DNA from: RUG705 sp934101175
Lineage (GTDB): Bacteria > Bacillota_I > Bacilli_A > RF39 > UBA660
Assembly (NCBI GenBank): GCA_934101175.1
Contig: CAKOQC010000004.1
Location: 1-64,000, forward strand
DNA: 64,000 bases
Direction: 5' to 3'
Position numbers and translations under genes: made by a program. Shown here in pieces: positions 17,992 through 26,571 of this stretch (the first letter of the stretch is position 1; every line of letters begins with the position of its first letter). The notes beneath the pieces are model-generated. The model was not told where the DNA came from and ran no database searches. It saw nothing but the letters and a program-made list of their open reading frames with translations.

Positions 17992-18231
17992 TTAATTTAT
18001 GTGTATATTACTAATTATTCCGCTTATTAAAACTTCATTATCTAACATTTTGGAAATTGTTAAGTTTTTTCCTTCGATAATGATTAGGTTAGCTCTGTTT
18101 TTAACAATTATTTTATTACTAGAAAAATCTACTATTTCATCATAATTAACAATATTTATTTGATTATCCCTAATTACCATTTTGTATTCTTGTTCATTTA
18201 AATAATTTTCTAATTTATTAAATATTTTCAT
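17992..18231 (-). CDS. yqfC: YqfC/YabP family sporulation protein
   Basis: A 79-residue protein of the YabP/YqfC family (PF07873). It is a short beta-rich protein with the NIVNYDEIVDFSSNKIIVKN core and a terminal EVLISGIISNIHIN strand. It lies 32 bases upstream of yqfD and 3 bases after the XRE regulator. The direct link to yqfD favours YqfC over YabP. Confidence 0.82.
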   Translation of the reverse strand: MKIFNKLENYLNEQEYKMVIRDNQINIVNYDEIVDFSSNKIIVKNRANLIIIEGKNLTISKMLDNEVLISGIISNIHIN

Positions 18232-18234
18232 ACT

Positions 18235-18501
18235 TTATTTTATGTCTTCATCATCAAATAAATTCTTAATTGGAATGTTTAATGAAGATGCTATTATGTA
18301 TATTGTTTGAATTGAGAAATTTTTTTGACATTTAGGGGCTTCAATTCTTCTAATGTATGAATCTGAATATCCACTTATTTTTGCCAAGTCTTCTTGGGTT
18401 AAATTTCTTTGTTTACGATACTTTTTAATGTTTTCGGCTACAACAAGATAAATATTAGTTTTAGAGTCTTCACAAATTTTATCAGGCTGCAATTTTTTCA
18501 T
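18235..18501 (-). CDS. XRE-type helix-turn-helix regulator
   Basis: An 88-residue DNA-binding protein with one HTH_3 domain. NIKKYRKQRNLTQEDLAKIS is the first part of the motif, followed by SDSYIRRIE as recognition helix. The first 20 bases overlap the end of the sigma gene, which implies translational coupling. A repressor gene between a SigF-like factor and yqfC is not the Bacillus arrangement. It may modulate the operon itself (inference). Confidence 0.8.
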   Translation of the reverse strand: MKKLQPDKICEDSKTNIYLVVAENIKKYRKQRNLTQEDLAKISGYSDSYIRRIEAPKCQKNFSIQTIYIIASSLNIPIKNLFDDEDIK

Positions 18502-19138
18502 GAATTTTCTTTAAAATTTTCTGTTCTCTTCTAGAGACTTCTACTTGATATATGCCTAACATTTCCCCTACTTCACGTTGTGATTTATTTTCATAAAATC
18601 TAGCAATAATTAGTTGTCTTTCTTCTTCAGGCAATTGTTCAATAGCATATCTTAATGGATAATCTTCAATTTCTTTTTCATAATATCCTATTGTATTGTA
18701 TAAATCCATCTTCTTATCATCTTCATTAATAATTTTATCTAAACTAGTTACACTTTCGTTAGCAATAATAACCTCTTCTATTAAGTTTTCATCTATTTCT
18801 AAAAAAAGTGATAATTCATATATAGTTGGAGTTTTCATCAATTTTTGGGATAATACTTCTTTAGCTTTAATTATTTTTGAATATATTGTTACCATTTCTT
18901 TACTCAATTTTACTTTTCTAAATGTATTTACATATTTTATTACTTCACCTATTACATAAGGATATGCATAAGTAAGAAATTTTGTATTATATTCTTCTTG
19001 GTAATTTTTATATGCTTTAATCATGCCAATAACAGCTACTTGATATAAATCTTCTAATTCAAAATAATTTTTATATTTATTGATTATGTTATATATGAAG
19101 CCTTCATTTTCAACTATTATATCAGTTATTTTATCCAT
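18482..19138 (-). CDS. sigF: Sporulation sigma factor, SigF/SigG/SigB family
   Basis: A 218-residue group 3 sigma factor. Region 2 is present (FELEDLYQVAVIGMIKAYKNY and FLTYAYPYVIGEVIKY), as are region 3 and a region 4 ending SQREVGEMLGIYQVEVSRRE, close to SigF/SigG. The gene directly follows a STAS protein, the place of spoIIAC in the spoIIA operon, so SigF is the best reading. However no spoIIAB anti-sigma kinase gene is present. SigG cannot be excluded from sequence alone. Confidence 0.82.
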   Translation of the reverse strand: MDKITDIIVENEGFIYNIINKYKNYFELEDLYQVAVIGMIKAYKNYQEEYNTKFLTYAYPYVIGEVIKYVNTFRKVKLSKEMVTIYSKIIKAKEVLSQKLMKTPTIYELSLFLEIDENLIEEVIIANESVTSLDKIINEDDKKMDLYNTIGYYEKEIEDYPLRYAIEQLPEEERQLIIARFYENKSQREVGEMLGIYQVEVSRREQKILKKIHEKIAA

Positions 19139-19162
19139 ATATTTTTATCTCCTTTATAGTAT

Positions 19163-19477
19163 TTATAGTACTTCAATTTCATCTTTTATATGTGGAATAT
19201 TGCTATTTATTAATCTTGACATCACATTAGTTTTATCACATAACACTAAATTACTACTAAACTCTTTAGAAATGTAACATAACTCTAGTAAATAATTTAA
19301 TCCTTCTAAGTCTATTTTGTGAATATAATTAGTATTTAAGACAATGTATTTAAATTCATTTGCTATTATAATTTTTTTTAATTCTTCTGTTTCATCATAA
19401 AAATTTTGCTTGCTCATATCTCCAAATAAACGAATAAAGAAAATTCCTTTTCGAAATTCAAAATTTACATTTAGCAT
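19163..19477 (-). CDS. SpoIIAA-like STAS protein with Glu at the phospho-Ser site
   Basis: A 104-residue STAS domain. IRLFGDMSKQNF and FKYIVLNTNYIHKIDLEGLNYL follow the SpoIIAA pattern (IRLxGELD ... HIVLNLEDLSFMDSSGLG). The serine that SpoIIAB phosphorylates (Ser58, MDSSGL) is glutamate here, at residue 58 in DLEGL. It therefore cannot be regulated by serine phosphorylation and might mimic the phospho form. It is first gene of the operon and has two Spo0A-like boxes upstream (19532-19538 and 19558-19564), as expected for spoIIAA. Confidence 0.75.
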   Translation of the reverse strand: MLNVNFEFRKGIFFIRLFGDMSKQNFYDETEELKKIIIANEFKYIVLNTNYIHKIDLEGLNYLLELCYISKEFSSNLVLCDKTNVMSRLINSNIPHIKDEIEVL

Positions 19478-19506
19478 GTTCTCATTCCTTTCTAGTTTAA
19501 TTTAGC

Positions 19507-19564
19507 ATATTATTTGTTTATTTTATACATTTTCGACAAAAATAGCTAATAGTTTCAATCGACA
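19507..19564 (-). promoter_or_regulatory. Tandem Spo0A-type boxes and wide-spaced promoter of STAS-sigma operon
   Basis: The minus strand carries TGTCGAT (19558-19564) and a perfect 0A box TGTCGAA (19532-19538), 26 bp apart in the same orientation. TTGTCG (19534-19539) followed by 21 bases and TAATAT (19507-19512) gives the wide-spaced arrangement. No sigma-H consensus (AGGAWWT / GAAT) was found, unlike B. subtilis spoIIA. Confidence 0.68.
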
Positions 19565-20655
19565 TTTTTTTTGCTTTTTAATATAATCATTAAAATAATG
19601 GTAATTATTAGTAATAAGATTATTAAGTAAATATATTTAGGAACTTTATATACTTCTTTAATCACTTCATTTTCAATATACTTTGTTTCTATAACTTTAC
19701 CATTTTTCCCAGGCAGACATTTTTCTTGATTATTATCTTGTGTGTCTTCAATACTTTCTTTATCATTTGATATATTATTATCTAGATAAATGTATTCTTT
19801 TATAGGAACTATTTCTTTATCTACTCTGGTTATGTTTATAGTTTTTGTAGGCAATTCTTTTTGATATTCTATTATGTAGTCTTCTTTATCAGGGATGTAT
19901 CCTTCAATATACTCATGATATTCATCATCATAATATTTTCTTATTTTTTTATACCTATATGTCTTTATCTCAACGGCACGACAAATATTAACATTACTTA
20001 TTTGGGTTCTAAAATCATTATTTTTATATAATGCACTTGTATGAGTTGTTACATATTTAGAATTTTTGGTTATCCATGTTTTATCGGGAATTAGAATTTT
20101 TGCACTTTCAATGTGTTTATATAAAGATATTTCTTTACTATTAATATTACCTAATAAAGTAATATCAAAAGATTCGGTAGTATCAATATATATCCATACA
20201 TCTTCTACACTATAATTATGTTCTAATTCCAATACTAATTCGTTGGATGTTTTGCTATAAATGTTATATTTTACCTCTTTATTGTTAATAAACACTTTAA
20301 GCTCATTGTCATGATAATTAATATTGGAAAACTTAATAAATTTAAAGTCAGCTATTACTCTATATTCTTTATTATTTATGTATTCTATTAAATAATTATT
20401 TTTGTTATAAGCACAATAATCGGCATCCCAACTAGCAGTCCCCTTACCATAAATGGTTAAATCAGGATTTTCATAATATCCCTCTAGGCCTTTTCCTTTC
20501 TGATAATATATCCCACTTTTCTTATCCTCTTCTTCAATATACCATTTATATTTAATTATAGCATCGGCAGTAATATCTAATTTTTCGGCGGCGAAGATAG
20601 GTTTTAACATAATAAATAGTAAAATAGTTATGATTAAAATTATTTTCTTTTGCAT
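19555..20655 (-). CDS. Exported, membrane-anchored protein sharing a leader with comEA
   Basis: A 366-residue protein. It has an N-terminal signal peptide ending near PIFAAEK, a long extracellular region (about 25-330) rich in Tyr, Lys and Asp, a lone CAY / CRA cysteine pair and a CLPGKNGK segment, and a C-terminal membrane helix with a KSKKNVD tail. There is no LPxTG. An in-frame GTG lies at 20694, but AAAGGAGTG sets the start at 20655. The 77 bases at 20670-20746 align gaplessly with the region upstream of comEA. I do not recognise a domain; a role at the surface near DNA uptake is inference. Confidence 0.65.
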   Translation of the reverse strand: MQKKIILIITILLFIMLKPIFAAEKLDITADAIIKYKWYIEEEDKKSGIYYQKGKGLEGYYENPDLTIYGKGTASWDADYCAYNKNNYLIEYINNKEYRVIADFKFIKFSNINYHDNELKVFINNKEVKYNIYSKTSNELVLELEHNYSVEDVWIYIDTTESFDITLLGNINSKEISLYKHIESAKILIPDKTWITKNSKYVTTHTSALYKNNDFRTQISNVNICRAVEIKTYRYKKIRKYYDDEYHEYIEGYIPDKEDYIIEYQKELPTKTINITRVDKEIVPIKEYIYLDNNISNDKESIEDTQDNNQEKCLPGKNGKVIETKYIENEVIKEVYKVPKYIYLIILLLIITIILMIILKSKKNVD

Positions 20656-20669
20656 ATCACTCCTTTTTC

Positions 20670-20746
20670 TTGATTCTTCACTTATATTATTCACGAGTAT
20701 ATAATAATTTTACTTTTACTTGGTTAAAATTTGGACAAAGTTGGTA
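20670..20746 (-). promoter_or_regulatory. 77-bp conserved upstream element, copy B
   Basis: Aligns without gaps to 38628-38704 upstream of comEA. The gene-proximal 22 bases are identical and 56 of 77 positions match overall. The distal block, around AAATTTTAAYCAA and AAAAGT on the minus strand, is also conserved; the intervening 20 bases are not. Fixed spacing of two blocks looks like a promoter plus a regulator site. Confidence 0.7.
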
Positions 20747-20783
20747 AAAAAAATACCTAGATTAACTAGATATTTGTTTTTTT
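20745..20783 (-). terminator. Terminator of the 20795-21451 gene
   Basis: Stem AAATATCTAG / CTAGGTATTT with a T run on both strands. Confidence 0.75.
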
Positions 20784-20794
20784 AAGATATTTTA

Positions 20795-21451
20795 CTATTT
20801 ATTATGAGTGTTAATTCCATTTCCTTTAATGGAATGCACTTCTCCTAAATATGTTGATTGTGGTTTAATAATGCACTTAAAAAAGTCTTTTATTCTGGCT
20901 AAGAATTCTCTTGCATCACGTTTCTCTTGGCTTTGATAAATATTTTTATCAGCGGCAATACCATATACTTCTAAATCTAGATGGTTGCCAATATAAATAG
21001 CACGATATAAATGATATTTTTGAGTTACAATAACTATTTTGTTGGCTTTATAAATTTCTTTGGCACGATATACACTATCATATGAGGAAATTCCTGCGTG
21101 GTCTACAAATATTTTTTCTGAAGGAATCCCATGTTCTAACAAATAGTTTTTCATAACGCCTACTTCATCATAATCACTTTCAATATGGTCACCGCTTACA
21201 AGAATTTTATTAGATATTTCATTTTCATATAACTCTATCCCAGTTAAAAGGCGATCTTCTAACATTGGGCTTGGTTTATTACGACGAATTCCAGCTCCTA
21301 GTATTAAAATACAGTCGGCATCTTTTAGTTTTTCATCATCAATATTTAATATTTTATTTTTTGTTGTCATTATTACATATAAGTTTATTAAAGTACTTGA
21401 AATAGCAATTACTAATAACAAGACTACTATAAATTTCATTATTTTTTTCAT
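20795..21451 (-). CDS. SanA/YdcF family (DUF218) envelope protein
   Basis: A 218-residue protein with one N-terminal membrane helix (about 5-27) and a DUF218 domain outside. Family motifs are DCILILGAGIRRNKPSPMLEDRL, the KILVSGDHIESDYDEVGVMKNYLLEHGIP stretch, and KIVIVTQKYHLYRAIYI with the conserved His-Arg. SanA is linked to vancomycin resistance and barrier function in E. coli; the biochemical activity is unknown. It has its own terminator. Confidence 0.85.
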   Translation of the reverse strand: MKKIMKFIVVLLLVIAISSTLINLYVIMTTKNKILNIDDEKLKDADCILILGAGIRRNKPSPMLEDRLLTGIELYENEISNKILVSGDHIESDYDEVGVMKNYLLEHGIPSEKIFVDHAGISSYDSVYRAKEIYKANKIVIVTQKYHLYRAIYIGNHLDLEVYGIAADKNIYQSQEKRDAREFLARIKDFFKCIIKPQSTYLGEVHSIKGNGINTHNK

Positions 21452-21484
21452 ATCTTACCTCTTATTAAGTATATCATGAATTAG

Positions 21485-21508
21485 AAAAAAACACAAACGC
21501 TTGTGTTC
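21485..21508 (-). terminator. Terminator of the LysM gene
   Basis: AACACAA-GCG-TTTGTGTT followed by seven T on the minus strand, between the LysM gene and the SanA-like gene. Confidence 0.8.
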
Positions 21509-21634
21509 TTTCTATCACTTATAGTGACACTATAATATATTCTTTTATTTAGAAAAATATGTTATCTTTCATTAAATTTGTTGACTTTATAAGTAATAAT
21601 TTATTTTTATATTTTTAGTTAATGCTTATTTAAA

Positions 21635-22615
21635 CTATCTTGGTATTTTTAATTCTTGATTTATACTTAAAACATTACTATTTAGATTGTTTAATTTTTT
21701 TATCTCATCAACGGTAGTATTATATCTTTTAGAGATTTGATATAAAGAATTTCCTTTTTTTACAGTATATAATATATATTCTTCTGACGATTTAGGTATT
21801 TTTAATTCTTGATTTATGCTTAAAATGTCACTTTTTAAATTATTTAGTTCTTTAATTTTTGCAACAGTAGTATTATTTTTTTTAGCAATTTGATATAGAG
21901 AGTCTCCTTTTTTTACAATATATATAGTTGTGTTATCTTTAACTGGTGTTGTCGATGTGGATGTCTTTTTTGCTGGAATTAATAAATTCTGTCCTATTTT
22001 TAGAGTGTTTGACGATAAATTATTTAACTTTTTAATTTCATCAACGGTGGTGTTATATTTTTTAGCTATTTGATATAAAGAATCTCCTTTTTTTACAACA
22101 TATGTATTTTCTTTTTTTATGTAAGATACAATGCTATCAACGATAATATCTATAATTTCTTGGTATTTTTTTTCATTAAGATATTCTATTATGATTGTCT
22201 CATTTGGTTTAGTATTCCTAATGACGTTATAATAATCAAGCATAGTATTGGTTGGTAAACGTCGTTGAAAATATTTATTTACATTAATGTTGTTGGCTTC
22301 TAGGTTATTACTGATAATACTTGGTAAATTATCATTACTTCTTAAAGGATAGATTATATTAAACTCACCATCTTCGGATAATCTATTTTGAATAATTATG
22401 GCATTATCATTTTTTAATTCATTTATAATGCTATTTCTTTCATCATCTGTTAAAGATACATCTGTTGTACGAACTAATTCTGTATCAATACCTTGTTTAT
22501 TAAATTGTTTTGCCATATAATTTGACATTTCTAATAAAATATTTTTTTCATATTGTCCAGATATATTTTTACCAGTATCTTTACCACCGCGATATGGATC
22601 TATAATGATTTTCAT
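21635..22615 (-). CDS. Triple-LysM protein with a zinc-less amidase_3 domain
   Basis: A 326-residue protein. Residues 1-165 follow the amidase_3 fold (IIDP..GG.DTG, YEKN, LVRTTD..L..DER), then three LysM peptidoglycan-binding repeats lie near 172-215, 231-274 and 281-324. Zinc ligands are lost: DPGHGG is DPYRGG (His to Arg9) and the SIHAN His is Gln76, although Glu23 remains. No signal peptide is visible. This fits a wall-binding, non-catalytic protein, perhaps in the spore like other LysM coat or cortex proteins (inference). Confidence 0.78.
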   Translation of the reverse strand: MKIIIDPYRGGKDTGKNISGQYEKNILLEMSNYMAKQFNKQGIDTELVRTTDVSLTDDERNSIINELKNDNAIIIQNRLSEDGEFNIIYPLRSNDNLPSIISNNLEANNINVNKYFQRRLPTNTMLDYYNVIRNTKPNETIIIEYLNEKKYQEIIDIIVDSIVSYIKKENTYVVKKGDSLYQIAKKYNTTVDEIKKLNNLSSNTLKIGQNLLIPAKKTSTSTTPVKDNTTIYIVKKGDSLYQIAKKNNTTVAKIKELNNLKSDILSINQELKIPKSSEEYILYTVKKGNSLYQISKRYNTTVDEIKKLNNLNSNVLSINQELKIPR

Positions 22616-22840
22616 ATTTCTTCACCTAATTAATTATATTTTTAACTGTTTAAAAAAGAACATGTTGTGATAATGATGTTTATATCTACTTCATGGTAAC
22701 ATTTTTAAACAAGGCTGTTTTGTTAATGATTTAATTAAGATATATTACTTTTAGTGTTTATACTTATCGATGTTATTATTTATATTGCTTTTTTCACTAT
22801 GTACAGAATATATATTGTTTTTGAGTAAAACAAGACATTT

Positions 22841-22895
22841 TAAAAGACTATATATTAATGTAAACTATGAATTAATTTACTTATATAGTCTTTAT
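22841..22895 (-). terminator. Terminator after the 22898-23464 gene
   Basis: Stem AAAGACTATATA / TATATAGTCTTT with a 26-base loop that contains a second AT-rich hairpin. Confidence 0.6.
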
Positions 22896-22897
22896 TA

Positions 22898-23464
22898 TTA
22901 ACCGGCTACAGTGATACCGGAGAAGTTTTCTGTTCTTGCACCAATATAGCATTGAAATTTTGCACCAATTACTCTATTATCTATGTGACTATCATTTCCA
23001 TTTAACCAGAAATATATGGTGAAGGTAGTATTTTCTGTTGATAACTGGTAATCTTCTACAATGTTAATTACATTGTTAGTGGTAGCATCATACCCTTCAA
23101 ATGATCCTTTAGAGTATGGTTTGGTTAAATCGTGATCTTTATATACTTCCCAAATAAAACCACTATTAGCAAGTGAGTCACTCATTTCTTCAATATTTAT
23201 ATATATTGTTCCTTTAGCCAAGGCACTATCTGGTGCCATTCTAATATTTACTTCTGCTTTTAGGCCACTTTCTTTGGTTGATGAAATTTCTAACGGGCCA
23301 TTTACAGTACCGCCACCACTATAAATTACTTCAAACTTTTTACTATTGGTTGCAATATTGTTAGGGGCTTGGGCAGCTGAATTAAAGAAGGCATATGTTC
23401 CGCCAATGGTTATAATTATAATTGATAAAACGGCAATACTATAATATATTCTTTTGCTTTTCAT
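22898..23464 (-). CDS. SipW-class exported protein (TasA/camelysin-like), A1
   Basis: A 188-residue secreted protein. The signal region is IIIITIGGTYAFFNSAAQAPNN, the SipW-dependent class (hydrophobic helix then GGTYAFFN). A beta-rich domain of about 150 residues follows, with NTTFTIYFWLNGND and a terminal RVIGAKFQCYIGARTE strand, matching its neighbours at 23484, 28683 and 29387. Such proteins form matrix fibres in Bacillus (TasA) or surface layers. It is 19 bases after 23484-24065, a two-gene unit. Confidence 0.75.
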   Translation of the reverse strand: MKSKRIYYSIAVLSIIIITIGGTYAFFNSAAQAPNNIATNSKKFEVIYSGGGTVNGPLEISSTKESGLKAEVNIRMAPDSALAKGTIYINIEEMSDSLANSGFIWEVYKDHDLTKPYSKGSFEGYDATTNNVINIVEDYQLSTENTTFTIYFWLNGNDSHIDNRVIGAKFQCYIGARTENFSGITVAG

Positions 23465-23483
23465 AATTACCTTCCTTTCAAGA

Positions 23484-24065
23484 TTATTTATTTATTTTCT
23501 TAGCAGCACTATCAACATTTACTTTAGCACTAAATACTTTACTCATGAGATTATTTTGATTAGTATTATCGTCACTTAGCCAAATATATAACTCATAATT
23601 ATATGTTTTAGGGTATATTTCTTGTGTTAGTAGTGTTGGTTGGAGTAAACTTAGGGTTGTTGATTTATCATTTAATTCACTAAAACTACCTGAAGATATA
23701 GTTTTGCCATCTTGTAACAATTCATATTTAAAATTTGCTATTTTTAGTTCATTAGACATTGCAATATTAGTTAAAGAAATATTGATAGCTACTTCATAGT
23801 CTTTTAAGTTTTCGCCTACAGTGACTGTAAAACTATTTTTATTGGCATATGTATATCTATCTTCGTCATATATTGGAGTAATTTGATTTACAGCAATATA
23901 CTCTGTTTGAGAAAATATTACAGTTGGTTTTTCTTTGATAGTGGTGCCAGAAATGTTACTTTCAGCATTAGAATAGGCATACCAGCCATAACTGACACCG
24001 AACATCGCACCAATAATTACAACTATAGTGATGGTAAGAATAATTAAAACTTTTTTAAATTCCAT
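23484..24065 (-). CDS. SipW-class exported protein, A2
   Basis: A 193-residue protein with a hydrophobic N-terminal helix (IIGAMFGVSYGWYAYSNAE). It is a variant of the SipW-type signal, with SYGWYAYS instead of GTYAYFS. The mature part has the same IYLWLSDDNTNQNN ... VFSAKVNVDSAAK pattern near its end as other members here. It is first of the pair 23484/22898. An RBS of the GGGTGAA type precedes the ATG. SipW itself is at 53529-54194. Confidence 0.68.
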   Translation of the reverse strand: MEFKKVLIILTITIVVIIGAMFGVSYGWYAYSNAESNISGTTIKEKPTVIFSQTEYIAVNQITPIYDEDRYTYANKNSFTVTVGENLKDYEVAINISLTNIAMSNELKIANFKYELLQDGKTISSGSFSELNDKSTTLSLLQPTLLTQEIYPKTYNYELYIWLSDDNTNQNNLMSKVFSAKVNVDSAAKKINK

Positions 24066-24225
24066 ACTTTCACCCTCATTCTAGTCTATTTTTTATCTAT
24101 AACAATGATATCATAATTTTACAATAATATCAATTGCTTAAATCGTTTTTTGTAAATATTTTTTAATTTTATTGTTTATCTTTTAAATTTTTTTATTTTC
24201 AGTTATTTAAATAATTCTTCTAATT

Positions 24226-24262
24226 TTAAAAGCTCTTCACTTTTTTGCGAGGAGCTTTTTGT
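24226..24262 (-). terminator. Terminator of gap
   Basis: AAAGCTC-CTC / GAAGAGCTTT stem with T-rich tail, directly after the GAPDH stop codon. Confidence 0.8.
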
Positions 24263-24264
24263 CT

Positions 24265-25257
24265 TTATAGCATTTTTAGTGTTCTTACCATTTGATGTGA
24301 GTATCCCATTTCATTATCATACCATGCTACTATATGAACTAGTTGCTTATTTTCAACTTCAATAATATTTGTAAGATTACCATCAACGGTAGCTCCATAT
24401 GCTGAAGAAATAATATCAGAAGATACAATTGGATCTTCAGTATAGTTTAAGGTTTCACTCATGTTTTCTTTAAACTTATTATTTAATTCTTCAATTGTTA
24501 CTTTTTTAGATAATTCTACAACCAAATCTACTAATGAGCCATCTGATACAGGAACTCTTATAGCTGAGCCTAATATTTTACCATCAAGTCGTGGTAGAAC
24601 TTTGCCAATGGCTTTAGCAGCACCGGTTGATGTTGGTACCATATTCATAGCGCAAGCTCTTCCTCTTCTTTCGTATATACCTTTTTTGTGGGCAACGTCT
24701 AATGTTACTTGATCATTGGTATAAGCATGAATTGTTGTCATATTTCCTTTGATTATTTGATAATTATCATCTAAAACTTTTAGCACTGGAGCTAAGCAAT
24801 TTGTTGTGCATGATGCAGCAGATACTACGACGTCATTTTCAGATAATATTTCATGATTTACATTATATACTATAGTTTTCATTTTGCCTTTACCTGGAGC
24901 AGATATTAAAACTTTTTTAGCACCGGCATTTATGTGTAACATAGCTTTTTCGAGACTTGTAAATTTTCCAGTACATTCTAGGACTATGTCTATTCCTAAT
25001 TCACCCCAAGGCAAGTTGCTTGGATCCATTTCTTTATATATTTTTATCTTTCTATCAGATACATATATATTTTCTTCATCGTGAGTTACCTTTTTTTCAT
25101 ATTTTCCGTGATTAGTGTCATATTTTAGGAGATATGCTAATTCTTCTGGAGTTGACAAATCATTAATTGCAACTACCTCTAATTCAGGATCTTCTTCAAT
25201 AATTCTAAAAACTAAGCGGCCTATTCTTCCAAAGCCATTAATAGCTATTTTTTTCAT
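24265..25257 (-). CDS. gap: Glyceraldehyde-3-phosphate dehydrogenase (NAD, glycolytic)
   Basis: Tetrameric glycolytic enzyme. The 330-residue protein has the Rossmann start INGFGRIGRL, catalytic Cys in SAASCTTNCLAP (near 150) and the S-loop RRGRACAMNMVPTSTGAAKA. INDL after the second strand (Asp-32 position) favours NAD over NADP. It starts about 15 bases downstream of a small exported-protein gene; cotranscription is possible. Confidence 0.97.
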   Translation of the reverse strand: MKKIAINGFGRIGRLVFRIIEEDPELEVVAINDLSTPEELAYLLKYDTNHGKYEKKVTHDEENIYVSDRKIKIYKEMDPSNLPWGELGIDIVLECTGKFTSLEKAMLHINAGAKKVLISAPGKGKMKTIVYNVNHEILSENDVVVSAASCTTNCLAPVLKVLDDNYQIIKGNMTTIHAYTNDQVTLDVAHKKGIYERRGRACAMNMVPTSTGAAKAIGKVLPRLDGKILGSAIRVPVSDGSLVDLVVELSKKVTIEELNNKFKENMSETLNYTEDPIVSSDIISSAYGATVDGNLTNIIEVENKQLVHIVAWYDNEMGYSHQMVRTLKML

Positions 25258-25272
25258 TTTTTCCTCTTTTCT

Positions 25273-25749
25273 TTATTTTATTAGTGTTTCACCATTTTTG
25301 GCTAAATCTTCTATTTTACCTTTTTCAAATCCAACGAGTGCTCCTAATAACATTTCTACTTGATATGACGAATTGTTAGTTATTTTTAGAGTTACTACTC
25401 TGGTTTGATTAGGTTTAATGATATCTTCTAGAGAATCTGTTGAATCTTCTGACAAAGTGATACTAATGCCATCAGGTAGTGATGATGGGCTTACTAAATA
25501 ATAGTACATTCCATATTTAACAGAAGAATTATATGGATTTGATAAAGTGATATCAATATATTTTTCTTCATTACTACCAACAACAACTTCCCTATTTGAT
25601 TTTTCTTTAATTGAATAAATTAAATTGTAATTAGCATCTGAATCTTCTAACTTATTATTGTTTTCATCGTAGGCGAATGTTGTATATAATGAAACAATGC
25701 CTATTGCTAATATTGTTAATAATACTACTAAGATTGTTTTCTTTTTCAT
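25273..25749 (-). CDS. Small exported beta-rich protein
   Basis: A 158-residue protein with an N-terminal hydrophobic helix ending TTFAYDENN, then an Ig-like beta region (ITLSNPYNSSVKYGMYYYLV, TRVVTLKITNNSSY). Its signal resembles the SipW class but lacks the aromatic GxxYAY core, so I list it as probable only. It lies between prepilin peptidase and gap. Confidence 0.6.
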   Translation of the reverse strand: MKKKTILVVLLTILAIGIVSLYTTFAYDENNNKLEDSDANYNLIYSIKEKSNREVVVGSNEEKYIDITLSNPYNSSVKYGMYYYLVSPSSLPDGISITLSEDSTDSLEDIIKPNQTRVVTLKITNNSSYQVEMLLGALVGFEKGKIEDLAKNGETLIK

Positions 25750-25779
25750 ATCTTTACCTCTTTTCGTTGATTAAAGCTT

Positions 25780-26544
25780 TTAAGTAATAATGAAAGTGAT
25801 AATGTCAGTAAATGTTATTCCCCAAATGTATAATAATATGGCTGACATACTTAGAAATGGCCCAAAAGGAATAATATTGTCCTTTTTAGATATTAATAAA
25901 TACAGTGCTATAGGAAAGGCTATGAAGGTTGCAAAAAAGATATTGCAAACTGACATAGAATAGCCAATAACTAATCCTATTAAGAACATTAATTTAATAT
26001 CACCGCCGCCTAATGATTCTTGCTTAAACATAAGGTCTCCTAGTTTTTTTATTAGGTACATAGTGGCAAAAGCGCCAAGCCCTGCTAGTATTTTTAGAGC
26101 TGCTTCATATAATCCATAATTAAATATGTTAATTATGATAATACTAAACGATGCAACAATTAGGATTTCATCTAGAATGATCATGTATTCTATATCACTT
26201 ATGATGACAATAATTAAGCTTGAAGTAAATATTAGGGCGGTTATTAATTCTAGAGAAAAGCCAAATTTATGAAAGCAAACTGCGTATAATATTCCAGTAC
26301 ATATTTCCATTAGCAAGTAACTAATTGGCAACTTACTTTTACATTTTCTACACTTTCCACCTTGAATTATATAAGATACTATTGGTATTAATTCATACCA
26401 TTTTAATTGATGATTACATTTTTCACAATGGGAAGCAGGTCTAACGATTGATTTGCCTTTAGATAATCTGGTAGATATTACATGGAAAAAAGATCCCATT
26501 ATACTTCCAAATACGAAAAATATTATTATATATATTCTTTCCAT
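25780..26544 (-). CDS. comC: Prepilin peptidase (ComC/PilD)
   Basis: Aspartic membrane protease that cleaves prepilin leaders. The 254-residue protein has the zinc-binding CxxC pairs CEKC ... CRKC in the N-terminal loop, the catalytic ISDIEYMIILDE loop and the GGGDIKLMFLIG motif (GxGDxKL). Eight membrane segments. It precedes the ComGB-like gene and serves a competence pseudopilus or related pilus. No pilin gene with a class III leader was found in this window. Confidence 0.93.
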   Translation of the reverse strand: MERIYIIIFFVFGSIMGSFFHVISTRLSKGKSIVRPASHCEKCNHQLKWYELIPIVSYIIQGGKCRKCKSKLPISYLLMEICTGILYAVCFHKFGFSLELITALIFTSSLIIVIISDIEYMIILDEILIVASFSIIIINIFNYGLYEAALKILAGLGAFATMYLIKKLGDLMFKQESLGGGDIKLMFLIGLVIGYSMSVCNIFFATFIAFPIALYLLISKKDNIIPFGPFLSMSAILLYIWGITFTDIITFIIT

Positions 26545-26571
26545 GCTTAACTCCTTATTTTGTTTGTAATA

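Noticed and set aside
20670..20746. Known riboswitch upstream of the exported protein
   Set aside because: No c-di-GMP, SAM, preQ1 or T-box core sequence was found, and the conserved blocks look like promoter DNA.
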